Source: Arctopsyche grandis
Taxonomy: Eukaryota; Arthropoda; Insecta; Trichoptera; Hydropsychidae
DNA length: 64,000 nucleotides
Assembly (NCBI RefSeq): GCF_051622035.1
Contig: NC_135366.1
Coordinates: 2,821,001-2,885,000 of the forward strand
Reading direction: 5' to 3'
The notes beneath the pieces are model-generated. The model did no database searches, was not told the DNA's origin, and saw only the letters and a list, made by a program, of their open reading frames with translations. The position numbers and the translations under genes were made by a program. Positions 1-12,500 of this stretch are shown here, one piece after another; position 1 is the first letter of the stretch; each line of letters starts with the position of its first letter.

Positions 1-407
1 AGTTTCAGTGTTTCAGTTTCAAAGATATTTAATGGTGTTTGAATTATTACTAAAATACACAGCCAAACACGCACATTTTTTAAAAACAGTGATCGACTTC
101 ATCTATTAATAAAATATAAATTTTAAAATACAACTTAATATTTTATTTTGTTTTAAATAATCTTGAAATTATCAATGCAAAAGTGCCATCTATCCGTCAA
201 CGTAAAACAACCTTCATTCGATCAATTTGTATTAGGTAAACTGCAGTTAGGTATGTATGACATTAGGTATGGTCGTCGTTCGGTATGTTGATATTCGACC
301 AACTCGCTTAGGTATACTCGAATTAGGTGAATTGCATTAGGCGAACTTACAGTGAATCAACGCATGCACCCCGTCTACCTTTCAACAAACATGAACATCT
401 GATGATG

Positions 408-443
<36 letters not shown>

Positions 444-740
444 TCCACAAATCTGAAAATATCCCGGACAAATTTATATTCACCTGCGCGTTGACTTTTT
501 CCTGCAAAATGGATCGATCGATTATGATTCCCTAATGTGCCTCTGCGTATATTGCACGCGTATCAATTGGAAAAGAGGACGATTCAAATTAACCGATTTC
601 GCCTCTCATTAACGCGAAATTTAGTTCACACTTTACGCTGCTGCTTAAAAAAATTTCTACACGTTGATCACTCTCAAAATTGGCGGAATAATCACACTCT
701 TTGATTTAACAAATATTTCCAAGAAAACGTTATGTATGTA
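1..740. other. Intergenic stretch, no gene seen
   Basis: No open frame with recognisable protein similarity. It holds a (CA)n microsatellite at about 411-438 and a degenerate 15-bp-period repeat at 231-345 (separate entry). Confidence 0.6.
231..345 (+). repeat. Degenerate 15-bp-period repeat with TTAGG core
   Basis: TTAGG occurs at 232, 247, 263, 308, 323 and 337, so nearly all spacings are 15 bp or a multiple of it. The approximate unit is ATTAGGTRWAYTGCA. TTAGG is the insect telomere unit, but a true telomere array has a 5-bp period, so this is a minisatellite relic. Confidence 0.5.
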
Positions 741-834
741 TGTATCGGTGATTATTGATCTCGAAGCGCTAGCCCAAAAGTCACTAAAATCTCTATAATG
801 GAATATCGGGCAGCTGAAAAGTCCATCATACTAA
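741..834 (+). mobile_element. MITE family R1, partial copy
   Basis: Similar to the sequences at 2636-2835, 56058-56265 and (inverted) 58609-58803. Shared landmarks are GGTGATTATT, a GCCCAAAAGTCACYAAAATCT block and a GCAGCYGAAAAGTC block. Only the left part is present here. Confidence 0.55.
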
Positions 835-1070
835 CTAGTGAGCGGCGCTAGGATGCGCCAGCTCGAAATAAATGGGTTTCTCGAAATAACAATAGGATCC
901 CGATCTCTGATATCACCAGTGGCGGCTCGTCCTAATGGGCTGCCGGGCTGCAGCCCCTCCTATAAAATTCTAAGATATATGTTTAATAATACATTTAATA
1001 TTTTATTTATTAATGATATTTTTTTTATTAGTTGGATGGACGAACTATTGAGGCCTTCGACAGAGTAAAT

Positions 1071-1118
1071 ATTACTTACAATATCACCCACATCCAAAAG
1101 GGTGATATTGTAAGTAAT
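1071..1118. repeat. Perfect 19-bp-stem hairpin inside the hAT element
   Basis: ATTACTTACAATATCACCC (1071-1089) and its exact reverse complement (1100-1118) enclose a 10-nt loop. A second weaker hairpin of GAAAGAGAAAGAG type lies at about 1240-1285. Confidence 0.85.
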
Positions 1119-1628
1119 GTTGACCGTTTCGAAGACCCCACTAACTTGTATGGTGACAGATGAATTAAAATGTTGCTGTACTGGCTGTAAAGTGTTACAG
1201 CGCCGCGCTGAACGCTGCGCAGCCCGGAGTTTCGGAACGAGAAAGAGAAAGAGCTATTTGCAACTGCAGATAGTTCTTTCTCTTTCACTCACTCTGCCGT
1301 TTTGGGCTGGACAGTCGGCAGCCTTCGCCTGTTAAACTACATTCATCTGTCAGTTTGTTTAAGATTTCGCGCGCTTGATCTTACATTTGATTAGTTGAAT
1401 CGCACGATCACAGCTTTATTCGTTTTCGTTACTCTTAATTGGTTGTGTACGCGCCCTCATCAAATCTTCGGTGAGTCGTTTTCATTTTGGTAACAGCAAA
1501 CTTTTTTCAAATCTGTTTAACTTTGTCTCGTAATTTTTATATAAATATATTAAGATTTTTTTTCTTTTAAAAATGGAAGAACAAAAGAATTTATTTCACA
1601 GCCTGCAACTAGTAGATCTTTTAGTTAC

Positions 1629-2260
1629 TTGCGAAAATTTAATCCAGACATTTATAAAAAATACAATTGGTTAACGAGATGTACAGAAAAAAACACGCTA
1701 TTTTGTTATCCGTGTCTTTTGTTTGGAGGCGAGTCGCCAGGCGAAGCATCTTGGACGAAAACAAAAGTTATTGACTTACAACATTTAAACGATAAATTTA
1801 AAAACACGAGGGAAGTGTCGAACACTTAAAAAATGTGTGTAATCTCACGATTTTGGGAAGCTTGTCGGCGGGAAATAGATAAGCATAACGAAAACGTCAA
1901 AAAAATCGGGATGTTTTATTTAAAATTATTAATTACGTTCAATTTTGCGGTAAATTTGAAATTCCAATGAGGGGACACGATGAAACAGATAATTCAAAAA
2001 ATCCAGAAGTTTTTCGGGGGCTTCTAGAATATTCACAAAATTTCGACAATTCTTTAAAAAAACATTTTCAAACTTCTTCGGTTTTTAAAGAGACATCAAA
2101 AACTATTCAAAATGAACTTTTAGATTGTATTTTGAACGTGTGTAGGGAACAAATAAGTGCTGAAATAAAAAAAAGCAACTTATCTAGCTGTTATGGCAGA
2201 TGAAACAACCGATGTATCGATGCATTGTCAACAGGTTAATGTTTTTCGTTACGAATTAGG
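1629..2260 (+). pseudogene. hAT transposase remnant (TTF zinc finger and DUF4371-like)
   Basis: Two frames separated by a shift encode hAT transposase pieces. Positions 1629-1829 give a TTF-type zinc-finger segment (NWLTRC...LFCYPCLLFG). Positions 1967-2203 give the FRGHDE-type DUF4371 segment, and 2191-2260, in another frame, continues with ADETTDVS, which carries the first catalytic Asp region of the family. Frameshifts, stops and a missing C-terminal catalytic and dimerisation part show it cannot make transposase. The resemblance is to ZMYM1/SCAND3-like hAT proteins rather than to Ac or hobo. Family assignment is by motif only. Confidence 0.75.
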
Positions 2261-2635
2261 GGGTTAAGTTTTTGAAAGGTTTTGGGGTTTTTTTTTAATC
2301 CGCGTCGCGAAACCAGCAAGAACTAATTTTTTTTAGCAATCTTACTGGAGTACCAGCGTATTTTTCGAAATCTTCATCGCGTTTGGACGCACCCCTTTAA
2401 TGGGTGGTGAATTTTGCTAGTTTTTTTTTCAATAATACTTAAATCCACATGTAAGTGGTCGTACGCCAAAAATTGTGCTTATTTTGTCCTGTTATGACAT
2501 GATAGAATAATTATGGTGACATTTTTTAGACATCTTTTCAATGCAGCCCCGCCACTAAAAATTATCACGAGCCGCCACTGGATATCACTGCCTGTTTCAA
2601 TGTCGTTAATAACTGTATGTATGTATGATTGGTTC

Positions 2636-2835
2636 GGTGATTATTGCCCACAAAGCTCTCGCCCAAAAGTCACCAAAATCTATAATTACGGAACATCTGG
2701 CAGCCGAAAAGTCTATCATACAAACGATAACTATCATACTAACAAGAACTCGAGTGCCAAGTATTCCGTATTCGCGATTTTCATGGCAAAAATTGTCTTT
2801 TGGGCGATCGCAATGTCACGAATAATCTAATTACC
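2636..2835 (+). mobile_element. MITE family R1, near-complete copy
   Basis: About 200 bp between GGTGATTATT and AATAATCTAATTACC, which are imperfect inverted termini. Closely similar to 56058-56265, including the interior GGGCGATCGCAATG. Confidence 0.6.
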
Positions 2836-2843
2836 GTATGTAT

Positions 2844-2994
2844 CAGTGGCGTGCCGTGAAATTCTCTCTCTTTTTGTCGTACAGCCTTACTTAATGTAAT
2901 ACAAGAGGAACAGGCCGTTCCCCTTGTATCCTGCTCGCGCACATTAACTAAGGCTGTACGACAAAAAGAGAGAGAATTTCACCGCACGCCACTG
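2844..2994. mobile_element. 151-bp hAT-type MITE
   Basis: Inverted termini CAGTGGCGTGC / GCACGCCACTG, extended by a longer inverted block around CTCTCTTTTTGTCGTACAGC, lie inside a perfect 8-bp target duplication GTATGTAT (2836-2843 and 2995-3002). Related sequence appears at about 5180-5310, 5485-5600 and 46855-46906. Confidence 0.85.
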
Positions 2995-3002
2995 GTATGT
3001 AT

Positions 3003-3515
3003 GCAGGGCCACGCCTAAGAGTTCAGTCGCCTGTGTGCAAAATTAAATCGACCGCTCTTTAATGTTATCAGCATTTGTCTAAATCATATTAACAAAAAAA
3101 AATGAAGTGCATGCGAGTAGTGCAAATATCTTACCTTGTGAGAAATATAGTGTTGAAAATTTTAATCACAATAAATATTAACCAGAAAAACAGACAGCAA
3201 ACCAAAACGTTTAGTTCTGAACAGGATCAGACGACAAGAGAAACTGAATGTTTTCAAGTTCATTCATGAAAATATGAAAATATCTTTTACCCTCAATCCC
3301 ACATCTAGAACATTGTTCTTTCGATGACCAACCAATACTCAATATCCTTGAAGAAATACATCTGGCAGTCGCAAAGATAATAAAACATAAAAGACCTAGC
3401 TGTCTGCGGACTGAAGTTATACCTGCTATCCCATTTCCCCGAATTATAAATCAGGTATGTTAACAGCAATCCACAAGTATACAACAAGACAACCTAAATG
3501 CATTTTAAAAAGTAC
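3003..3515. other. Stretch with no recognised gene or element
   Basis: Only short unsupported frames; the 60-residue minus-strand frame at 3305-3487 resembles no family I know. Confidence 0.5.
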
Positions 3516-3910
3516 TGTAGGGATATAGTACGACTTGTACCATACGAAACTAGGTCGATGATATTTCCCTCATCGAACTTGAAATCCGAAGGAGTTACGC
3601 AACTACGCATTAAACATAGAACACAAAGGAAGACCTCGACCCCGTCGGAATCTTCCAGAACGTGATCTCACCAGCCCAGCTACACGTTGTCCAAGCAACA
3701 CCTTTATAAACCATTGCATCGTCCCCAGATGCCAGTGAGCTTCAGCACCTCGAACATGGCTCACTCCGCGAAGCAACCTCATTACATTTATACTTCGTCG
3801 TCAATACAAGAACAAATGTATTAATCGAGTAATAAAGATCCTCTTCAAAATTCAACTGAATTTCCATAGGACGGGAAACGGTCCGAACCCTTAACCCGCC
3901 CTATAGTACA
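3516..3910 (+). mobile_element. Possible solo LTR
   Basis: The sequence begins TGTAGGGATATAG and ends CTATAGTACA (TG...CA). It contains a TATAAA-like motif near 3700 and AATAAAG near 3830, an LTR-like layout. No clear target duplication is visible, so the call is weak. Confidence 0.35.
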
Positions 3911-4393
3911 ATTTCTTGTTTCATATTTTTTAAGGAATATAATTTTTTCGACGCCCATTTCTATCGGCCGCCCGTGTGTGTTGCACACATTGGTACATAT
4001 GGTAGGAATATGGAGTTAAAAGTAGCTGCTTTTATATAAGGAAAGCACATTATGCAGGTTTTAAGCTCTACCATGATACAGCATACAACTTATTAATTAA
4101 TTGATTGAATAGAGATCGTGGGTTCAAATCCCAGCTGAAATCGAAAAAATATTCGATTTTTCGATAATTACGAGCACGTCTTTCGCTGTTGGATTTAAAA
4201 ACTGTCCAAAACAGCTATTTCTGTTTAAAGTCGCTAATTTATTTAATTTGATTGTTGTGACTGTAAGATTATCAATCTAATATTTGAATATTCGCTCGAT
4301 TTTTGTCTATACGAATATTCGAATAATCCACCGAAAATTCGTAAAATATTAATTTATACTATTTCAAATGAAATTTTAAAAATATCTGAATGA

Positions 4394-4989
4394 ATGAAAA
4401 AAATTGCACACTTGAGCAATATAGGTAGTCATTTTTTCTTTCAATGTACCGAGCGGGTACCCCGACTATTCATTCGGTCAATAAGCGCCAAATCGAAACA
4501 GATTTTACTCTCTACCGAGATAACGCGCGAGCGCAACTTGCATCTGACAGCGGATTCTGGCGCGGTTTTGTCGCGGCACGGTAATGTCAGCGCGCTTATG
4601 TCAGGGCGCTTATTGACCGAGCGGTTTTGACGACACCACCCGAACGACCGCGCCGATGATGTCGTTCCAACATAGTCCTTTTGATTTCGATTTTCATTTT
4701 TCAGTTCCGGTTTCCGATACCTTGTTCAGTTCCGGATCCCGATTGCTTTTTCAGTTGCGGTTACCGATACCTTTTTCAGTTGCAATTTCCGATTCCTGTT
4801 TCAGTTCCGATTCCCGATTCTTGCTTCAATTCCGATTCCCGATCCCTGTTTCAGTTCCGATTCCCGATTTCTGATTTTTGTTTTAGTTTCGATTCCGATT
4901 ATTACTGTACGTATTGTAACTTTATTTTAAATCATGTATCAATTTGTTTCCGAAACCACCCATTGAGATTTCAACGGATACAACACTAG
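4394..4989 (+). mobile_element. Helitron-like element, 3' part, carrying a minisatellite
   Basis: The 3' end has a decayed stem (CCATTGAGATTTCAACGG), a short spacer, then CTAG followed by T (4986-4990), the layout of a Helitron 3' terminus. The reverse complement of the same terminus occurs at 28710. An inverted pair, CGGTCAATAAGCGCC and GGCGCTTATTGACCG, lies at about 4473 and 4605. The 5' end was not located. Confidence 0.45.
4690..4885 (+). repeat. Minisatellite, TTCAGTTCCGATTCCC-type unit
   Basis: Seven or more degenerate units of about 24-30 bp (CCGATTCCTGTTTCAGTT). The same unit is found inside another Helitron-like element at 21392-21618. Confidence 0.7.
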
Positions 4990-5040
4990 TCTATAACACT
5001 AGAAAATAATAGTATATCCACTGTACAACACTAGAAAATA

Positions 5041-5715
5041 GGGTCTACCTCACGGGCCCGAAAGTGAAACGTCCGAAAACGTAAATATCGGAAGGCAAAG
5101 ATCGAAAATCGAAAGATCTTAAGTGGAAAGATAAAAAAGAGTGTATGGTAAACAGTACTATGTATTTATAAAATATATAAGTGGCATGCGGTGAAATTAT
5201 CTCTCTTTTTGTCATACAGCCTTGTTTAATGTGCGCGCGCAGAATACGAGAAGAAAAGCCTGTTCCTCTTGTTCCTGTTGTATTCTGCTGGCGCAAATTA
5301 TGTGAGTATGTACCGTTGAGTATGTACAACACTAGAAAATAGGGTCTACCTCACGGGCCCGAAAGTGAAACGCCCGAAAACGTAAATATCGGAAGGCAAA
5401 GATCGAAAATCGAAAGATCTTAAGTGGAAAAATAAAAAAAAAGAGTGTATGGTAAACAGTACTATGTATATATAATATATATGAGTGGAATGCGGTGAAA
5501 TTATCTCTCTTTTTGTCATACAGCCTTGTTTAATGAGCGCGCGCAGAATACGGGAGGAAAAGCCTGTTCCTCTTGTTCCTGTTGTATCCTGCTCGCGCAA
5601 ATTATGTGAGTATGTACCGTTTACCATGCACCCTTTTTTATCTTTCGACTTAAGATCTTTCGATTTTCGATCTTTGCCTTCCGATATTTGCGTTTTCAGG
5701 CCCGTGAGGGAGACC
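5041..5715. mobile_element. Nested foldback elements, two overlapping copies
   Basis: GGGTCTACCTCACGGGCCCG starts at 5041 and again at 5341. The inverted end GGCCCGTGAGGGAGACC lies at about 5699-5715. Interior arms contain ATCGAAAATCGAAAGATCTT and its complement, and each copy embeds part of the CAGTGGCGTGC-type MITE. The host sequence TAGAAAATAATAGTATATCC occurs on both sides (about 5005 and 5719), compatible with insertion and rearrangement. Confidence 0.6.
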
Positions 5716-5771
5716 GTAGAAAATAATAGTATATCCACTGTACATTTGTGAAATGCGTTTTCCTATTCATA

Positions 5772-6213
5772 GCCAGCAGCATAGCTCGGACGTTAAGCTT
5801 CTGCTTACCGTCAAGAAGGTGCCGGGTTCTATCCCTGAATGAAAATGAATTTTTCAGAGTATGCTGTTGGTCAGACCTGGATTTGTGACTCCAGGTTGAT
5901 CGTTTCCTATCAGAGTTTGCCAATTTTCTCTGATTTCATTGTTGAAACGGTTCCCGGAAAAAAAATTGGCTAAAAATCCTTCCTACCTACTATGTCACCA
6001 CTATTTGAAAAATTTGATTGATGTACAATAAAAATTTATGTACAATTCATAGATGTCTCGTTAATTTGCGAGTTTTTTCAGTGTCTCGCAATTCAACGAC
6101 TTATAATAAAAATGCTGTATTTGTATTTGTAATTGGCCAGGAAGGCGCATTGGGATTTACCTGTAAGGCCTTCCTGGTATATATGTAAAAATAAAATAAA
6201 ATTAAATAAAATA
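5772..6213 (+). mobile_element. tRNA-headed SINE, copy 1
   Basis: A tRNA-like head with a B-box-like GGGTTCTATCC is followed by a conserved body (GATCGTTTCCTATCAGAG, TCTGATTTCATTGTTGAAAC). The 3' end folds as CCAGGAAGGC/GCCTTCCTGG and ends in an A-rich tail. Similar copies lie at 47407, 52530 (minus) and 63460. Confidence 0.75.
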
Positions 6214-6542
6214 TATTAGCATATTTTGGCAATTTTAACCATTTATTATTGTTTTTTTCTCACTCACTCCAATATACATGAGATGAAATAAATAATTTTT
6301 TGGAATATTTATTCAATGCACATATGCACATATGTATTGCAAAAATTCTACATTAAAAATTATTAAACAAGATGGCGTAATAAGTAAATTTGAAATATAA
6401 TATAATGTATTTTTTAGAAAGCGAGCAATGGCCGGTTTACAAAAAATAACTACGACCTAAAATTGAAAGGTGAGACAACGTGTGCGAGTGACAGGTGGCA
6501 GATTAGTCTTGGAGTGAGACTTCGTGCGGTCGCTATACTGAG

Positions 6543-9500
6543 ATGGAAGGCGAAATGGAGGGGGAGCAGCCGGTGAAGTCCGCCAAGCAGTTGGAGAAGG
6601 AAGCCAAGAAGGCCGCCAAGTTGGAGAAACTTCGGCTCAAGCAAGACAAACTGTCGACTCCTGCTCCCACTTCCGCCGAAGCGAAGCCACCACCGCAGGT
6701 TGCCTTCCATTCCACTCACTATTGCATCAGCCATACCTTCTTTTCAATGCACAAGCCTCACAAATCCACATTTTCATTCAGAAAAATCGCTTTACAAACT
6801 ATTTTATTTGAATGCTTATTTTATAATTGTGAAACTATATTATATTAGTACACAACTATAATTACACATGCTTGTGCAATGTACTGTAACAATTAGTAGT
6901 ACGGTTCTTTATGACGTCATAAAAAATATATCAATATTGTTTTTGCAAGTACATTCAATGAGATGCAATAATATACTAACATTGTTTTCAACAAATGAGT
7001 TTTTTAAACTTTAAATGTAGAAAATCGTATTGTCCGAGTTATTAAGATTAATTTAATCGAATAATTTTGATCTGGGATACACTTGGTATATATTTCTACA
7101 TATGTACAATATTTATGTTTGTCCAAAATGTAAGCCAACTCATATTACTACTTCGTAAATTGCTTTTAAATTCATTATATCTATATATATAAAAATTAAT
7201 GTCTTTGTGTGTGTGTATCGAATAGGCTCCTAAACGACTGAACAGATTATGATGAAACTTTCAGTTTGTTGTATGCATGTCCGGGAAGATTACTACGAAA
7301 CAAATTGCCCAAAAACGGGAAAAATGGGAATGAATCATTGCAACGCTATAATTTAAAATTTTTTCGCTTCGCGATCAACGTGTTCGCTGCCTGCGTGTTA
7401 CCGACAAATGGGAACGGGAATTGTATGCGTTATTATGGAATTTAATAACGCATGCCGGCTTCAGCTAGTTATTAATGAAATATAAATTTGTTATTTAACC
7501 TCTAAAATGAGTCTCAAAAAAAGGCAAATCGCTTCCTTATACCCGATAATGGTAGATTCACTCACCTAAAAGCCCATTTTCAAGATAAAAGTTTGTAAAT
7601 TCATAAGAAATGTTAATTTAATACTATATATAATAGTTCTTATGATGTAAGACTTATGTAGAATGAGTATATAAATCTAGGACGAACATACTTTCAATTT
7701 TATAAAGTCGATAATTAATAATTAACCATTTACCCGCGGCAATAAATAAATCGAACAAGCCCTGTATGCGGCACCTTTCGCGAATTTGGAAATCGAGTTT
7801 TCGACCTTAAATACAGATTTTAATATTTACTCAAGTAACCAGATATGTTAATTAACACATAAAGTATTATTTTAAACAATAAAATACATAATATATCTAG
7901 TAGTTTTGGATTAATTGTCAAATAATCATTCTTCATAATTGTATGAAGACGTGACGTCACATAAACGAGGTTTCAGTATGGTTCCACAAAAACTAATTTT
8001 TTGACTGGTATATATTAATTTTAAGCAAATTGAATAGATGGCATTCAACTCAGTAATATATTCAACCAATTTTGAACCTTAAAACAGTTGAAATAGGCCC
8101 ATATAAGTCTCAAAATCCCGTGCAAACTTCAGAATTTTATCGAAGACAGCCGCGCTACAGACTTGTCGCCCAAAGCTTCCATAGAAGACGGCCACGGGCA
8201 AACAGTTAACAAAATTATTAATTAAAAATTTATTATCATTTCAGAAAAAAGTTAAAGAGGTTAAAGAATCTGCCCTGTATACTACTAATACAAATCCCGG
8301 TGAGAAGAAGGATGTTAAATGCCAAATGCCCGATGGTTATAGTCCACAATACGTCGAAGCTGCTTGGTATAGCTGGTGGGAAAAGAGTGGATTTTTCAAA
8401 CCAGAATATGGAGTGTGTATTTTCATAATTTTTCAAATTGAAATACTTTCAATATACATATGTAATATTTATTATTTTTTTAATTATTTAATTCCAGCGA
8501 AAATCTGTATTGGAAAAAAATCCAAAAGGTAAATTCACCATGGTGATCCCTCCCCCCAACGTCACTGGAAGCTTACATTTAGGACACGCTCTAACCAACG
8601 CAGTCGAGGATTGCATCACGAGATGGCACCGTATGAACGGCCGAACCACACTGTGGAACCCGGGATGCGATCACGCAGGCATTGCGACACAGGTCGTGGT
8701 GGAGAAGAAGATTTGGAGAGAAGAAAAACTGACGAGGCACGACTTAGGTAGAGAGGAATTCGTCAAGCGCATTTGGACCTGGAAGAACGAGTACTATTTT
8801 CATATCATATCCTATTTATTTATTGTATATACAATTGTTACAAATCTTATTTGTTCCACAAAGGAAGGGTAATTCTATATACGAGCAGTTGAGATCGTTG
8901 GGTTCGTCATACGATTGGTCTAGGGTGAGATTCACAATGGATCCTATTATGTGTCGAGCCGTTACTGAAGCCTTCGTCAGACTGTATGAGAGTGGTGATA
9001 TATACCGGGCTAATAGATTAGTGAACTGGTCATGTACACTCAAATCAGCTATATCGGATATTGAAGTGGATAAAATTGAACTCCCCGGAAGAACTTTTAT
9101 GTCTATTCCGGGTTATGAAAATAAGGTTATTTTATTTTTTATATTCCAGTTTTATAATTCGTATCATTCAGTATACATTCTATACATTCTCAATTCTAAT
9201 TTGATGTCATATATATATATGTACGTATATACTTTCAGGTTGAGTTTGGAGTGTTGGTGTTCTTCGCCTACAAAGTGGAGAATAGTGACGAGGAGATCAT
9301 AGTGGCTACGACCCGTGTAGAAACCATGCTGGGAGACACAGCTGTCGCCGTCAATCCTAATGATCCCAAATACAAACACCTCCACGGTAAATTCGTTACA
9401 CATCCGTTCTGCAAAAGGAAACTACCCATCATATGCGACGAATATGTCGACATGAGCTTCGGATCAGGTATTAAAGCCACCGTTACGATCAATTCAACTG

Positions 9501-12500
9501 CTGAATGTATCAAATAATCACACGTCGCATACCATAGGTGCCGTAAAGATAACTCCAGCTCATGATCCAAACGATTACGAAGTCGGAAAGCGACACAACC
9601 TTCCATTCATTACTATACTCAGCGATGATGGAATAATCATCGGGGATTGTGGCCAATTTACCGTACGTTTTATCAACAATGATTTGTTTTGTATTGTTTG
9701 TTTCGTGTTGTATAATTTATATTGTATTTTAGGGCATGAAAAGATTCGACTGCCGAGTTGAAATATCGAAAGTCTTACAAACTCTAGGTCTGTACAAAGA
9801 AAAGAAGGATAATCCTATGGTTGTTCCGCTTTGCAGCCGCTCTAAAGACATCGTTGAACCACTTTTGAAACCGCAATGGTATGCTTTTAATACTTGAGAC
9901 TGATTAATTTTGATTTTTTCGAAACTTCTATACTTTGTTGTGTGTGTATATTCAGGTATGTAAAGTGTGATGAACTGGCTGCAAATGCCGTCAAAGCCGT
10001 GCAGAGTGGCGAATTAAAAATTATACCGGAATCTCACGAAAAGACTTGGTATCATTGGATGAGTGGTATCAGAGATTGGTGCGTGTCTCGTCAGCTCTGG
10101 TGGGGACATAGGATTCCTGCTTATCGTGTCACCATAGATGGTGGATTCACTGTACGTACATTGTTTGCAATTTTGCTGAATTTTCTCTCGCTGGTTATGT
10201 TTGAACGGAATATGTTATATGTTATATATTATGCATTGAAAGATTAAATTAAAATGTATTGTGACTTTTTTACAGGTTAATGTAGTACCTTCGACTACGA
10301 AAGTAAAACGTAGTCATAAACGAAGATGTAGACAACGAAAGACATTAAAGAAATCGTTGAATACGTCAGTAAATATAACGAGTACTGTTGTACGTTGAGG
10401 TTTTATAAATCGCATTGCATGGATTTGATTTGATGCTTTGATTTGTTTTTGCAATCATTTTTGTATTGTAATATACATTTGCACATGTCATTTAAACATG
10501 AATTGATTAGAATAGTATGAAAAGCTCCTTGTGTACATATTGTTGCGTAGGGGTAGGTTCAGGGATTCAAATGATAGGCCAAAGTCGGTTCACAGTATTT
10601 ATTCTACAACTGAAGAGGTCCACACGGAACGGCAACTCACTCCGGAGTGGCCAGTCCACCGTGTGCACCTTCTTTCAAAGGCAGGTAGCCGAGTGTTCAG
10701 ACATGCAGTAGTCCGGACGGCCTAGGCATTCCCCATGAACGTTATTCCCTACGAACTCTGAATTCTCCACTTTACATTGATCCGGAATCCTTATTTTACA
10801 ATATGTATATATGTTACAGTTGAAGTATATCTTCCAGTTGTAATATATATTGTTGCGTAGGGGTGGGTGGAGGATCCAAGTAAAAGGCCAACAGTCGTCT
10901 CACAGCATTTATTGATGATTAAGGAGATACACGCACTGTCACTGCTCAGTCCAGAATGACATGATATCGCCTACGTACCGCCTTATAAAGGGTAGATCTC
11001 TCAGGACGCCTAATCTGTTTACCTGTTGTATAGTTACGTATTCCGATATGTATTTCCACGACATTGGGTCTCCCCGTACCGATTCTGAGAAATAACTAAT
11101 AATGGTCATTGTTTAGCCTAAATGCACTTAGAGTCCAGATATAATCCTTGGAAGTAAGTGCAAGCACTTAGTTAATCCGATAACAGATATCCGTTGGTCT
11201 AAGTGCAATTCGCTCAATCCGCGGCGTACGTAACAATATTTTTACTAGTTGTGATATATTCCATCCAACCTGGTACCAACTACTGTCAGAGGTGAAGTGT
11301 ATTTTCAGTTGTAATATATTTTGATGAGTTGGAATATATTCCGTCTAACCCACGTAAGTTGATTCATATGGCGAATTATGTACATTCCAACTGGTCAAAA
11401 TATATTACAACTGAAAATACAGTTCGATTATAAATTAGTATCAGGTTAGATGGAGAGGTTAGGTTTTCGTGAAAACGTCATTCGACTAGTAAATTGAATT
11501 GGAAAGTCATATTTTTGTTTTGAACACTTTATTAGAACTATTGTAATACAGTACTCATTACCTTTATTCACAATATCTAGCAAATATTAAAGAATTATTG
11601 AATTCTAAAGCATTCGTATAAACATCAGAGCTGTCACAACTCAACTGTTATATTACAACTGGTGCACATTGTTGAAAGTGTATTTGCTCTTGTAGAAATA
11701 TAATTTACTAGTTGAATTGTATTCGAATATGAATGACCTAAAATGCAAGTTGGAATATATTACAATTGAAAATATAACTATATGTTATAGCTTCGAATGT
11801 AACATATTGTTGCGTAGGGGTGGGTGGAGGATCCAAGTAAAAGGCCAAAGTTGTTTCACCGCATTTATTGGTGATTAAGGAGATACACAGAATGTCTTGA
11901 TATCGCCTAAGTACCGCCTTATAACAGATAGGTCACTAAGGGCATCTTCGACGTCCGGTTACCTCCCTATTGTTTAGGCGTGTACCCGGATATGTATTCC
12001 CACGACACTCAGTCCCACGATATCGATCACTTCTGAGAAGGGACCAATAGCGGCCAATTCGGTGGCCATTGTTTTTTAGCCTACTTGCACTTAGTCTGGA
12101 GATAATCCTTGAAACCAATTATAATGGTCACAGTCTCTGGGATGCCTAATCCGATTGCGCTTACTCGGCGGTGTATGTAACAATATTAATAAAAATAATG
12201 ATAATACATAGTCGTTTTTTGTTTTTGCATAATTGTGTTGATTCAAGCTGCATATAGTTGTAGTTTTGCGTAATGGATCTAACACTTATCTTATATCTTA
12301 TATAATATGATAATACCGACTTATTAATAAGTCATTGAGATTAGTTGAAATTTAGTTAATATGTCTTTTTTTATTTAGTTTATTTTTTATTTAAATTATT
12401 TTTTATTTAAATTATTTCAAAAGATAATTTCTTTTAGCATGGTATTTTTTTTATGTAAGCTTATAACATAATAAATATAGCTACATTTCGGTGTAATTCC

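Larger units (their letters stand above)
917..2580 (+). mobile_element. hAT-superfamily DNA transposon, degenerate
   Basis: Terminal inverted repeats CAGTGGCGGCTCGT and ACGAGCCGCCACTG are bounded by a perfect 8-bp target duplication, GATATCAC (909-916 and 2581-2588). The length, 1664 bp, is short for an autonomous hAT element. The interior carries broken transposase fragments (separate entry), so the element is non-autonomous, by internal deletion and frameshift. It sits just left of an R1 MITE. The exact target duplication suggests a fairly young insertion even though the transposase is dead. Confidence 0.85.

Noticed and set aside
4105-4140. tRNA-like B-box (GTGGGTTCAAATCCCAGC)
   Set aside because: No matching A-box or cloverleaf can be built around it; at most a decayed SINE head.
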